Below are positions 8,795 through 16,324 of a stretch of DNA of 64,000 nucleotides, piece after piece. The DNA comes from Mesorhizobium sp. M1B.F.Ca.ET.045.04.1.1 (GTDB lineage Bacteria; Pseudomonadota; Alphaproteobacteria; Rhizobiales; Rhizobiaceae). Every line of letters starts with the position of its first letter. Positions within the stretch are counted from its first letter, which is position 1. The DNA is taken from NCBI RefSeq assembly GCF_003952465.1, contig NZ_CP034448.1, positions 4,503,001-4,567,000 on the forward strand, given 5' to 3'. Below the pieces are notes generated by a model. That model worked only from the letters and a program-made list of their open reading frames with translations. It was not told the origin of the DNA and ran no database searches. The position numbers and the translations under genes were made by a program.

Positions 8795-9271
8795 GTGGAC
8801 TCGCGTCAAAGAAATGCGAGCCGCCGGAGGAGCCGCGTTTCCATGAGCCTGCCAGTCCTGGTCGTCCTTGTCGTGTTCGGCATCGCGCTGTCGGTCGCGG
8901 CCGTGCATTTCACCGGCGGCACGACGACCGCGACGCTTTCGAGCACGGACCAAGCGCTCGCGCGTTTCGGCGAGGATTTTCCTGACGAAAAGTCCCATGC
9001 TGTGCGGCTGACATCGGACAGGCACGCAGCGTTCCTCGAGCTCGGCCCGCGTCGCTGCGGCATCGTTCAGAGCATCGGCGACTGTTTCCTGACGCGCATC
9101 GTCACACGGCACGACGTTCTCGCGCTGACGAGGGAAGGAAACGTTGTGACCCTCAGGCTGAACGACTTCACCTGGAAGGGCGGGAAGTTTGACTTTGCCG
9201 ACAAGGCTGACGCGCAGGCGGTGGCAGCGATGCTGCAGGTTCACGATCAAACCCAAAAGGCAGCCGCGTGA
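8795..9271 (+). CDS. Hypothetical membrane-anchored protein
   Basis: A 158-aa protein with one N-terminal hydrophobic anchor (LPVLVVLVVFGIALSVAAV) after a basic start, then a soluble, presumably periplasmic domain with two cysteines (RRCGIVQSIGDCFLTR). No family recognised. The start may be GTG at 8795 (AGGGGT upstream) or ATG at 8843. The stop overlaps the ATG of the fatty acid hydroxylase-type gene by 4 bases (ATGA), so the pair is co-translated. Confidence 0.65.
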   Translation: MDSRQRNASRRRSRVSMSLPVLVVLVVFGIALSVAAVHFTGGTTTATLSSTDQALARFGEDFPDEKSHAVRLTSDRHAAFLELGPRRCGIVQSIGDCFLTRIVTRHDVLALTREGNVVTLRLNDFTWKGGKFDFADKADAQAVAAMLQVHDQTQKAAA

Positions 9272-10221
9272 TGGACGACTATAATTTTCCGCAGGTCACC
9301 CAGCTCGCGATTCCGTTTTTCGTCACCGCGATCCTGATCGAGCTCTGGCTGGTGCGCACCGGCCGCGCCAAGGGTTCGTTCGAGACGCGCGACACGCTGG
9401 CCAGCCTGATGATGGGAACCGGCAATGTCGTTGCCGGCCTGCTGCTCGGCGTCGTGTCCTACTGGGCGCTGCTGCGGCTCTGGCAGTTTCGCTTCTTCAA
9501 TCTCGGCCTGTCGATCTGGGTGTTTGTCGCCGCTTTCCTGCTCGATGATTTGCGCTACTACGTCTATCACCGCATCGCGCACCGGGTGCGCTGGGTGTGG
9601 GCCGAGCACGTCAACCACCATTCCAGCCAGCACTACAACCTCTCGACCGCGCTCAGGCAGAGCTGGACCGGCCTCTTCACCTTCACCTTCATCCTGCAGG
9701 CGCCACTGGTGCTGCTCGGCTTCCACCCGGCGGTGATCGCCTTCGTCTTCGGCTTCAACCTGGTCTGGCAGTTCTGGATCCACACCGAGACGATCGGCAA
9801 GATGTGGGGCTGGTTCGAATTCATCTTCAACACGCCATCGCACCACCGCGTCCACCACGCCACCAATCCGCGCTATCTCGACGCGAACTTCGCCGGCACG
9901 CTGATCATCTGGGACCGCATGTTCGGCACCTTCGTCGAGGAACTGGAGGCGGACCGGCCGCGCTACGGCATCGTCAAGAACATCGGCACCTTCAATCCGC
10001 TGAAGGTGGCGTTCCACGAATGGATAGGCATGTTCGAGGATGCGCTGACGCCGGGACTGACGCTGAGCCAGCGGCTCAACTACCTCATCCAGCCGCCTGG
10101 CTGGAGCCATGACGGCTCGCGCGACACGTCCGGGACGCTGAAGGCGGCTTATGTGAGGAGAAATCCGTCCGAGGCGGGTAAGCCGGGGCTGCCGGCAGCG
10201 GGCGCTGAGCCGGCAGAGTAG
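9268..10221 (+). CDS. Sterol desaturase/fatty acid hydroxylase superfamily membrane enzyme
   Basis: A 317-aa polytopic membrane protein with the histidine clusters that bind the di-iron centre of this superfamily: HRIAHR (about residues 97-102), HVNHHSS (about 113-119) and HHRVHHAT (about 192-199). It should hydroxylate or desaturate a membrane lipid; the substrate is unknown. It overlaps the upstream hypothetical gene by 4 bases. The His clusters are complete, so an active enzyme is expected. Confidence 0.9.
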   Translation: MMDDYNFPQVTQLAIPFFVTAILIELWLVRTGRAKGSFETRDTLASLMMGTGNVVAGLLLGVVSYWALLRLWQFRFFNLGLSIWVFVAAFLLDDLRYYVYHRIAHRVRWVWAEHVNHHSSQHYNLSTALRQSWTGLFTFTFILQAPLVLLGFHPAVIAFVFGFNLVWQFWIHTETIGKMWGWFEFIFNTPSHHRVHHATNPRYLDANFAGTLIIWDRMFGTFVEELEADRPRYGIVKNIGTFNPLKVAFHEWIGMFEDALTPGLTLSQRLNYLIQPPGWSHDGSRDTSGTLKAAYVRRNPSEAGKPGLPAAGAEPAE

Positions 10222-10229
10222 CTATTCTG

Positions 10230-10553
10230 TTAAGACGGTTCACCGCCTCGCATCAAAGCTTCGTAGTCGCGCCCGCCATAGAAGACATTGACGATGCGCA
10301 CGACACTGCTTTCGATGACATAGGTGATAACAGCGGAATGTTCGAACGGGACCATTCTCAGTCCTAGAACGATATGATCGAGCGAGCGTCCGCCATGAGG
10401 GGCATTACCGATACTCTGACAGCGGTCTTCGATACGCAGGACAAATTTCAGCGCGAGATCAGGATTCCCGCTGGCCCCGGCGATATGCCGGAAAATATCG
10501 GTGAGATCGTTGTTGGCGCTTTCACGATACTCAACCTCAAGCCGCCGAATCAT
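10230..10553 (-). CDS. RelE/ParE family toxin
   Basis: A 107-aa basic protein with the ParE/RelE fold pattern: an N-terminal strand and helix (EYRESANNDLTDIFRHI), a central GLRMVPFEHSAVITYVIE strand pair, and a C-terminal VVRIVNVFYGGRDYEALM strand. Members inhibit either DNA gyrase (ParE) or ribosome-bound mRNA (RelE); the target is not clear here, but the paired antitoxin favours ParE. The start overlaps the end of the antitoxin gene by 17 bases, as is usual in such operons. Confidence 0.88.
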   Translation of the reverse strand: MIRRLEVEYRESANNDLTDIFRHIAGASGNPDLALKFVLRIEDRCQSIGNAPHGGRSLDHIVLGLRMVPFEHSAVITYVIESSVVRIVNVFYGGRDYEALMRGGEPS

Positions 10554-10827
10554 CGTTACGGCCTGAATATTGAGCGGCGTATCTTTCCAATCGAGTGCGA
10601 ACCTCTTCCCCGGAAAGGTTTGGCCTCTTGTCCTCGAGCGACGCCTTCACGCGTGCCCGGATCGACGCGATGCGCTCAGCATATTCTTCCTCCTCGCGCT
10701 GGAAGGCGCGCAAGGCGGCGCGGATCACCTCACTCGCCGATCCGAAGGAGCCGTCCTCGACCTTTTCGCGGATCATGCGTGCCATGGCTGGCGTGACGGT
10801 GATCGACAGTTTCTCAGCGGTTTCCAT
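10537..10827 (-). CDS. ParD-like ribbon-helix-helix antitoxin
   Basis: A 96-aa protein with an N-terminal ribbon-helix-helix DNA-binding segment (KLSITVTPAMARMIREKV, then SFGSASEVIRAALRAFQ) and a C-terminal charged tail that should wrap the toxin. A good ribosome site (GGAGG) lies just before the ATG at 10827. The gene precedes the toxin gene and probably represses the operon through the inverted repeat about 20 bp upstream. Confidence 0.88.
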   Translation of the reverse strand: METAEKLSITVTPAMARMIREKVEDGSFGSASEVIRAALRAFQREEEEYAERIASIRARVKASLEDKRPNLSGEEVRTRLERYAAQYSGRNDDSAA

Positions 10828-10847
10828 AGCATGCCTCCATGCATAAG

Positions 10848-10864
10848 GTAGGACGATATCCTAC
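10848..10864 (-). promoter_or_regulatory. Inverted-repeat operator of the toxin-antitoxin operon
   Basis: GTAGGA / TCCTAC arms are separated by 5 bp, 21 bp upstream of the antitoxin start and overlapping an AT-rich promoter region. This is the expected position for autorepression by a ribbon-helix-helix protein. Confidence 0.5.
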
Positions 10865-10897
10865 TTTATATGGGGCGTCCAACCGGAACCGAAAAGC

Positions 10898-12307
10898 TTA
10901 TTCTGCCGCTTGCGCCTGTGCCGGTAGCCCTAGCCACGCGCGGCAGTCCGCCAGCGCGCGCGCTGTGATCGCATGCCTTTTGGCGACGGTCTTGTCCTTG
11001 CCGCGCAGGCGTTTTCCCTCGACCTTCGGCGCCTCGACCGGCGGGAACAGGCCGAAATTGACGTTCATCGGCTGGAAGGATCGCTTGCCGGGCTCGTCGT
11101 CCGAAACGATGTGGCCGCCGGTGATGTGGTTGAGCAGCGCGCCGAAGGCGGTGGTTGGCGGCGGCAGCGAAGCTGCCTGGCCGAGCCTCTCGGCGGAGGC
11201 GAAACGGCCGGCAAGCAGTCCGATCGCTGCGCTTTCGACATAGCCCTCACAGCCGGTGATCTGGCCGGCAAAACGCAGGCCCGGCCGTGATTTCAGCTGC
11301 AGCGACGGATCGAGCAGCGTCGGCGAGTTGATGTAGGTGTTGCGGTGCAGGCCGCCGAGGCGGGCGAACTCGGCGTTTTCGAGTCCCGGAATGGTGCGGA
11401 AGATGCGCACCTGTTCGGCATGCTTCAGCTTGGTCTGGAAACCGACCATGTTGTAGAGCGTGCCCAGCGCATTGTCCTGGCGAAGCTGCACCACGGCGTA
11501 GGCCTTGACCGACGGATTGTGGACATTGGTCAGGCCCATCGGCTTCATCGGTCCGTAGCGCAGCGTCTCGACGCCGCGCTCTGCCATCACCTCGATCGGC
11601 AGGCAGCCGTCGAAATAGGGCGTGCCTTCCCACTGCTTGAACTCGGTTTTTTGCCCCTCCAGCAACGCCGCCACGAAGCCGAGATACTGCTCCTTGTCCA
11701 TCGGGCAGTTGATGTAGTCCTTGCCGGTGCCGCCCGGACCGACCTTGTCGTAGCGCGACTGGAACCAGCAGATGTTCATATCGATCGTGTCGAAATGCAC
11801 GATCGGCGCGATGGCGTCGAAGAAGGCCAGCGCATCGGCGCCTGTTGCCTCGGCAATCGACTGCGCCAGCGATGGCGCTGTCAGCGGGCCGGTGGCGATG
11901 ATTGCCTGATCCCACTCCACCGGCGGCAGTCCAGGGACTTCCTCGCGCTGGATAGTGATCAGCGGATGCGCCTCGATCTTCGCCGTGACCGCATCGGAAA
12001 ACCCGTCGCGGTCGACCGCAAGCGCGCCGCCAGCCGGGACCTGGTGCGCGTCGCCGGCGCTCATGATCAGTGAGCCGGCGAGCCGCATTTCGGCATGCAG
12101 CAGGCCGACCGCATTGGTCTCGGCATCGTCGGAGCGGAAGGAATTGGAGCAGACGAGCTCCGCCAATCCATCGGTCTTGTGCGCGTCGGTGCCGCGCACC
12201 GGGCGCATTTCATGCAGCACGACCGGAACGCCGGCCTCGGCGATCTGCCATGCGGCTTCGGAGCCGGCGAGGCCGCCGCCGATGACGTGTACAGGATTTT
12301 TGCTCAT
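10898..12307 (-). CDS. trmFO: Methylenetetrahydrofolate-tRNA-(uracil-5-)-methyltransferase TrmFO
   Basis: A 469-aa FAD enzyme that makes ribothymidine at position 54 of tRNA using methylenetetrahydrofolate. The N-terminus has the dinucleotide-binding motif VHVIGGGLAGSEAAW, then the family blocks LVCSNSFRSD, NAVGLLHAEMR and, near the C-terminus, FAGQITGCEGYVESAA. The start at 12307 places the Rossmann motif at residue 6. The longer open frame upstream crosses the small RNA hairpins and is rejected. Confidence 0.95.
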   Translation of the reverse strand: MSKNPVHVIGGGLAGSEAAWQIAEAGVPVVLHEMRPVRGTDAHKTDGLAELVCSNSFRSDDAETNAVGLLHAEMRLAGSLIMSAGDAHQVPAGGALAVDRDGFSDAVTAKIEAHPLITIQREEVPGLPPVEWDQAIIATGPLTAPSLAQSIAEATGADALAFFDAIAPIVHFDTIDMNICWFQSRYDKVGPGGTGKDYINCPMDKEQYLGFVAALLEGQKTEFKQWEGTPYFDGCLPIEVMAERGVETLRYGPMKPMGLTNVHNPSVKAYAVVQLRQDNALGTLYNMVGFQTKLKHAEQVRIFRTIPGLENAEFARLGGLHRNTYINSPTLLDPSLQLKSRPGLRFAGQITGCEGYVESAAIGLLAGRFASAERLGQAASLPPPTTAFGALLNHITGGHIVSDDEPGKRSFQPMNVNFGLFPPVEAPKVEGKRLRGKDKTVAKRHAITARALADCRAWLGLPAQAQAAE

Positions 12308-12384
12308 GAGCGCCGAAATAGTCGCTTGGCGCGGCGAATGCAATTGCCGGATTCGACCCGGCTGAAGCGGAAGACTGCCCTCCA

Positions 12385-12512
12385 AAAAGAACAACACCCG
12401 CCGGGGGAGGAGGTCCGGCGGGTGTCGTTTTTGGGGTCGATCCTCGGGAGGAGGTGAAGATCGACCATATTCGTCATTGCCGGGGAGGAGGTCGGCTTTG
12501 ACGAAATTCCTT
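12385..12512 (-). ncRNA. Anti-SD small RNA, copy B (alpha-r14/cuckoo type)
   Basis: Read on the minus strand, three successive hairpins each show the 10-nt loop ACCTCCTCCC, complementary to Shine-Dalgarno sequences: 12479-12496, 12435-12466 (11-bp stem) and 12394-12425. The last is followed by TTGTTCTTTTT and acts as a terminator. A U-G pair in hairpin 2 and a G-U pair extending hairpin 3 pair only in the minus-strand RNA; the plus strand would have C-A mismatches. The conserved leader AAGGAATTTCG precedes hairpin 1. The structure matches published alpha-r14 (three loops) and cuckoo/CcsR RNAs, which repress translation by masking ribosome sites. The ends are approximate. Confidence 0.85.
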
Positions 12513-12540
12513 CCGCCAATTGAAAAGGGGCGGATCCTTT

Positions 12541-12669
12541 TTGAAAACAACGCCCGCCGGGGGAGGAGGTCCGGCGGGCGCCGTTTCGGTGGTCAACCTT
12601 TGGGAGGAGGTAAAGGTTGACCGTATCCGTCAGGGTCGGGGAGGAGGTCGACCCTGGCGAAATTCCTTG
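12541..12669 (-). ncRNA. Anti-SD small RNA, copy A (alpha-r14/cuckoo type)
   Basis: This is a second unit of the same design, 156 bp from copy B. Hairpins lie at 12631-12656 (8-bp stem), 12591-12622 (perfect 11-bp stem) and 12551-12580 (10-bp stem, extended by G-U pairs and three A-U pairs on the minus strand), each with the loop ACCTCCTCCC. A U-rich tail (TTGTTTT) follows the third hairpin. Compared with copy B, hairpin 2 has three compensated base-pair changes and hairpin 3 has one. Copy A begins within a few bases of the stop of a DUF1127 gene, so it may be processed from that mRNA as reported for CcsR RNAs in Rhodobacter. Confidence 0.87.
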
Positions 12670-12670
12670 C

Positions 12671-12811
12671 TTAGACCGCCTTACGGGCGATCATCTTGAT
12701 CTCGTCACGGACGATGCCGAGATCATGGAGCTGGCGGTTCGAAAGCCGACCCAGCTCGGAAACCGTCTCGCGATAAACGCGCCAGTTGCGGTAGCTGCGG
12801 ATCAGGTTCAT
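12671..12811 (-). CDS. DUF1127 small basic protein, second copy
   Basis: A 46-aa protein read by eye: MNLIRSYRNWRVYRETVSEL at the start and ending IKMIARKAV. The central LGRLSNRQLHDLGI is the DUF1127 signature (LxxLsdrxLxDiGi). DUF1127 proteins such as CcaF1 of Rhodobacter sphaeroides bind RNA and influence RNA turnover. It is a tandem paralogue of the gene upstream, with the ends conserved and the middle diverged. Its stop is one base from the first small RNA unit, which suggests one primary transcript. Confidence 0.88.
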   Translation of the reverse strand: MNLIRSYRNWRVYRETVSELGRLSNRQLHDLGIVRDEIKMIARKAV

Positions 12812-12833
12812 TGCCTTACTCTTTCAAAACTGG

Positions 12834-12855
12834 TTCGGACCATTCGCGGTCCGAA
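12834..12855 (-). other. Intercistronic hairpin between the two DUF1127 genes
   Basis: A perfect 8-bp inverted repeat (ttcggacc / ggtccgaa) with a 6-nt loop lies between the two genes. On the minus strand a short TTTT follows, so it could be a weak terminator or an RNA processing or stabilising hairpin. Confidence 0.5.
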
Positions 12856-12860
12856 GCGGG

Positions 12861-13001
12861 TTAGACCGCCTTGCGGGCGACGTAGTGGATGTCGCTGCGG
12901 CTGATGCCGAGGTCGGTCAGTTCACGGTTCGACAGGCGGCTCAGCTCGGAAACGGTTTCCCGGTAGCGGCGCCAGTTGCGGTAGTTGCGGATCAGGTTCA
13001 T
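12861..13001 (-). CDS. DUF1127 small basic protein, first copy
   Basis: A 46-aa protein beginning MNLIRNYRNWRRYRETVSEL and ending HYVARKAV, with the DUF1127 core LSRLSNRELTDLGISRSDI. The start at 13001 gives the same length as the second copy; the longer open frame has an unrelated N-terminus. It leads the minus-strand locus of two DUF1127 genes and two anti-SD RNA units, so its promoter (13002-13140) probably drives the whole set. The known family role is RNA binding and stress or growth-phase adaptation; the exact job here is not shown. Confidence 0.9.
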   Translation of the reverse strand: MNLIRNYRNWRRYRETVSELSRLSNRELTDLGISRSDIHYVARKAV

Positions 13002-13235
13002 GGTAGTGCTCGTTTCGTCTTTGGTTCGGATCATTCCGTTTGTGTACGAACAGAAAATAGGTGGGGTCATATCGGTTTAAAAGTGCGATTGGCGCATGGC
13101 AGCAATGCAAATTGTGCAATGCAACATTAACGGCCGTTCACGCTTGCGACGCAAAGAAGGCCGAATCGGAAAATGCCGCCGCGTCAACGGTTTGGCTGTT
13201 CCGGCTAAAAGAATGACCAAGCTCGGGGGAAGCGC

Positions 13236-14348
13236 ATGGCGGGCTATGCGGCGAAGGTGAGGGCGGATATCGCCCGCTGGCGGGACGCGGGCCTGATCGA
13301 CGCGGCGACGGCAGACGCCTTGGCGCGCGACGTGGCCGCCAACGAGCGCACCTCGCTGAGCTTCGGCTCGATCCTGGCGATGATGGCCGCACTTCTGTTC
13401 GGCGCCGCGATCCTGATCTTCGTCGCAGCCAATTGGGAAGCCATTCCGCGGCTGGCGCGCGTGGCGGCGCTGTTTGCCGTCATTCTCGGCGGCTATGTCG
13501 GCGGCGCATTCTTGAAGACACGCGATCACGCGGCGATCGGCGAGGCGCTTTGGATCGTCGCCGCCGCGGCCTTCGGCGGATCGATCGCGCTGATCGGCCA
13601 GATGTATCATTTGTCGGGCGACGAGGCCTCGGCGCTGCTGACCTGGTGCGCCGGTACGACGCTGGCAGCGGTGGCATTGCGCTCGAACCCGCTCACCGTC
13701 GCCTCCGTCGGCATCGCCGACGCGTGGTTGTTCCTCAAATGGGGCGGATTTTTCCGCCGGGCCGAGTTTCCGTATCTCTTTGCGGCGCTTGCGCTCGTGC
13801 TGTTTGCCATTTCTTTCTGGACACGCAGCCAGGCGGCGCGGCACCTGATCGTCCTGTCGATCCTGTTCTATCTCGTCCTGCTGGCGATCGACCACAACAC
13901 ACTCCAGGTCGCCATTCCGCTCGTGCTCGTCTCGGCGCTGCTGTTCGCGGCTGCGATCTTCGCAGCCGAACCTGTCGACAGGATCGTGCAACTCGGCGGC
14001 CGGCTGCCCTTGCATGCGCTCATCGGCTTTCTTGCCGGCCTGGCAATGGTCCAGTTCGAACTGGCCGACGAGGCGAGCTACAACAGCGGCTTTGCCATTG
14101 CCTCGGCGGTTGCGCTTGCCGGCATCGTCGCGGCGATCATGCTCGGCGGCCGCGAGAGCCGGGGCTTGCGCTGGGTGGCCTATGCCGGCTTCGCATTCGA
14201 ACTCGCCATCATCTATGTGGTGATGCTGCAATCGATGCTCGACACGGCCGGCTTCTTCCTCGCCGCTGCCGTGCTGCTCGGCATCCTGGCGCTGATAATC
14301 ATCCGCGTTGAAAGACGCATGAGGGCGCCACGAGGAGCAGCGGCATGA
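13236..14348 (+). CDS. DUF2157 domain multi-pass membrane protein
   Basis: A 370-aa protein. The soluble N-terminus (residues 1-45) has the DUF2157 pattern RWRDAGLIDAATADAL; roughly ten hydrophobic helices follow, including LIGQMYHLSGDEASALL, a conserved DUF2157 segment. GGGGGA lies just upstream of the ATG. The stop overlaps the next gene by 4 bases. DUF2157 and GDYXXLXY proteins are commonly encoded as a pair; the function is unknown. Confidence 0.85.
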   Translation: MAGYAAKVRADIARWRDAGLIDAATADALARDVAANERTSLSFGSILAMMAALLFGAAILIFVAANWEAIPRLARVAALFAVILGGYVGGAFLKTRDHAAIGEALWIVAAAAFGGSIALIGQMYHLSGDEASALLTWCAGTTLAAVALRSNPLTVASVGIADAWLFLKWGGFFRRAEFPYLFAALALVLFAISFWTRSQAARHLIVLSILFYLVLLAIDHNTLQVAIPLVLVSALLFAAAIFAAEPVDRIVQLGGRLPLHALIGFLAGLAMVQFELADEASYNSGFAIASAVALAGIVAAIMLGGRESRGLRWVAYAGFAFELAIIYVVMLQSMLDTAGFFLAAAVLLGILALIIIRVERRMRAPRGAAA

Positions 14349-14926
14349 CCGGGAAACGACTGATCATCGCGGCATTGGTGCTGGGACTTGTCCAGGTCGG
14401 TTTCCTCAGCTGGATCATCGCCGGGCGCGCGGCCATCCTGCGCAACGGCAAGGAAGTCCTGCTCAAGATCGAGCCCGTCGATCCGCGCGATCTCCTGCGC
14501 GGCGACTATATTGCGATCGGCAACAACATATCGCGGATCCCGGTGAAGCTGATCGCCAACATCCCGCAAGGGAAGTTATCCAGCGACGACACCTCGATCG
14601 TGGTCCGGCTCAAAAAGGGTGCCGACGGCTACTGGCAGCCGACGGCGGCGTGGTTCGGCCAGGCGCCGGCACCGGCAGGCCCGGATGAGGCAGACATTGC
14701 CGGCCATGTCGCCGAGGGTTGGGGCCTTCGTGATCCGGAAGCGACGATCGCGCCGGAATACGGGATCGATCGCTTCTATCTGCCGGAAGGCGAGGGCATG
14801 GCGATCCAAACCGACATGCGCGTGCGGCCATTCGGCATCAAGCTGGCGCTCTCGGCCAACGGGACGCCACAGATCAAGGCGCTGATGGACGGTGACAAGG
14901 CGCTGTTCGAGGAGCCGCTTTATTAG
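14345..14926 (+). CDS. GDYXXLXY-family membrane-anchored protein
   Basis: A 193-aa protein with one N-terminal membrane helix (LIIAALVLGLVQVGFLSWII) followed by a soluble domain presumably outside the membrane. The family block appears as DPRDLLRGDYIAIGNNIS, a variant of the usual RGDYxxLxY. The ATG overlaps the stop of the DUF2157 gene (ATGA), so the two are translationally coupled and probably interact. Function unknown. Confidence 0.8.
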   Translation: MTGKRLIIAALVLGLVQVGFLSWIIAGRAAILRNGKEVLLKIEPVDPRDLLRGDYIAIGNNISRIPVKLIANIPQGKLSSDDTSIVVRLKKGADGYWQPTAAWFGQAPAPAGPDEADIAGHVAEGWGLRDPEATIAPEYGIDRFYLPEGEGMAIQTDMRVRPFGIKLALSANGTPQIKALMDGDKALFEEPLY

Positions 14927-14977
14927 GGTATATAGGCCGCGGCGCCAGCGCGACGGTTCGCCTAGCGATGGTCCCGG

Positions 14978-16036
14978 TTATCGCTGGACATCGCCTGTCT
15001 CGGCGATGATTTTGGGATAGGGACCGATCGAGATCGTGTAGCTGAAGTCCGCTACGCCTTTTTCCTGTTTGTGTGTCGAGGGCCTGCGCACAATCCAGTC
15101 ATAGATGCCCGAGACCATGCAGCGGTCGATGGCGCAACTGACCACAATGCTGTCATTGCGGATCTTATATGCCCGTTCAGGCCATCGCTGGTAATAGTTC
15201 CTCTTGTCCTGAACGATCGAACTGAGGTTCGTCAACTTGCCATGATAGTCGACCGTGGGAGCGTAGGACGCCTGAACTTGAGCAAGAGCGAAATCGTTGT
15301 TGTCGCCATGATGCTCGATGAGATCCCTGACGAAGGCGACCGCAACGCTTTCCGGCTGTTGCCTGGCGTCGGGTGCAGGAGCAGGCGCGGGCGCAGGATT
15401 TGGTGTCGTTGACACCTGCGATGCATCTGCTGGCGACTGGTTCGCTGCGGCATTGGTCACACGCAACTCTGCCATTTCGCTGGCCGATAAGTACCTTATG
15501 TCATGCCTGTCATAGCTCGAAGCCAATTCCATCAGCTTGGGATCCACTCCCATCTCGATTACATAGGCTATGATTGCGGCCGTGCCGAACTGGACACGGG
15601 CCTTCGCTTCTTCATTGGACATCCCGTCAGCCGGTTTGAGGGACGGCCGATGAATGCCGATGGAGCCTGGCTCGGCAACACGGTGGACGCCACCCAAGAA
15701 GGCCAGTGAGCAGGCTGAGGCGCACTGCAATTGGCGAAGCTGAAGAGTATCCAACCCTGCCGCGCGGATCATGCGTCCCAAGCGAATCGCACTGCCGACG
15801 TTGCCGCCGGGGGAGTTGAATACGATCACCCTGGCCCTGCTGCTCGCAACCGCGTCGTCAAAGGCGTTCAGGGGTTCATTGGCGCCAAACTCACCGGAGA
15901 CAACAAGCATTGGCTGCCGGCCCGGAGAGGAAGCCGACATGTACTCTAAGGCGTCAACCTGACATGTCGCTGCCGCGACAACCGACCCAGCCCCCAGAAC
16001 CAGAGAAACTACGCGCACAATCTGACAGAGCCCCAA
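14978..16036 (-). CDS. Predicted periplasmic ClpP-like protein (COG3904-type)
   Basis: A 352-aa protein with an N-terminal signal sequence (VVSLVLGAGSVVAAA). Residues 60-190 resemble the ClpP/crotonase fold: VIVFNSPGGNVGSAIRLGRMIR followed by QCASACSLAFLGGVHR, where the SxxS region would carry the nucleophilic serine. After a Pro/Ala linker (about 205-225) a second small domain follows (about 230-350), with a predicted NTF2-like character that is only a guess. It may be a periplasmic serine protease or an inactive relative. The start at 16036 was chosen for the signal peptide. Confidence 0.65.
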   Translation of the reverse strand: MGLCQIVRVVSLVLGAGSVVAAATCQVDALEYMSASSPGRQPMLVVSGEFGANEPLNAFDDAVASSRARVIVFNSPGGNVGSAIRLGRMIRAAGLDTLQLRQLQCASACSLAFLGGVHRVAEPGSIGIHRPSLKPADGMSNEEAKARVQFGTAAIIAYVIEMGVDPKLMELASSYDRHDIRYLSASEMAELRVTNAAANQSPADASQVSTTPNPAPAPAPAPDARQQPESVAVAFVRDLIEHHGDNNDFALAQVQASYAPTVDYHGKLTNLSSIVQDKRNYYQRWPERAYKIRNDSIVVSCAIDRCMVSGIYDWIVRRPSTHKQEKGVADFSYTISIGPYPKIIAETGDVQR

Positions 16037-16239
16037 CCTGCCTGTTGCAAGTAAGAACCTGTTAACGGGCTATTTCAAGGGCATCGGAGCGCAAAAGCGG
16101 GATTGTCTTCGCGAGCGTAAGCGCCTCGCTTGCGCCGCCAGGAGTTGATGCCTCCGGTCCTCCTTGCCAGACTTCGGGAGGCCCCTTTGTCCACTAATCT
16201 GTCGGGCGGCTCGCCGCCCGAAGCTCGAAGAGCGAAGGG

Positions 16240-16324
16240 TGGTGCGGATGAAGGGACTCGAACCCCCACGCCTTTCGGCACTGGAACCTAAATCCAGGGC
16301 GTCTACCAATTCCGCCACATCCGC
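16240..16324 (-). tRNA. tRNA-Leu (anticodon TAG)
   Basis: An 85-nt tRNA with encoded CCA, a long variable arm and a D-loop of leucine type (GCGGATGTGGCGGAATTGG). The anticodon loop is TTTAGGT, giving anticodon TAG. The T arm GGGGGTTCGAGTCCC is intact and the acceptor stem is fully paired. Confidence 0.96.

Noticed and set aside
12308..12550. Extension of trmFO by 81 codons beyond 12307.
   Set aside because: It crosses the anti-SD RNA hairpins and moves the Rossmann motif away from the N-terminus.
12405..12648. Six GGGAGGAGGT sequences that look like ribosome-binding sites on the plus strand.
   Set aside because: None precedes a start codon with an open frame; they are hairpin loops whose complement is the anti-SD sequence, and the pairing favours the minus strand.
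14345..16036. Possible secretion or phage module around the COG3904-type gene.
   Set aside because: No phage, integrase or secretion genes are near; composition and gene order look chromosomal.
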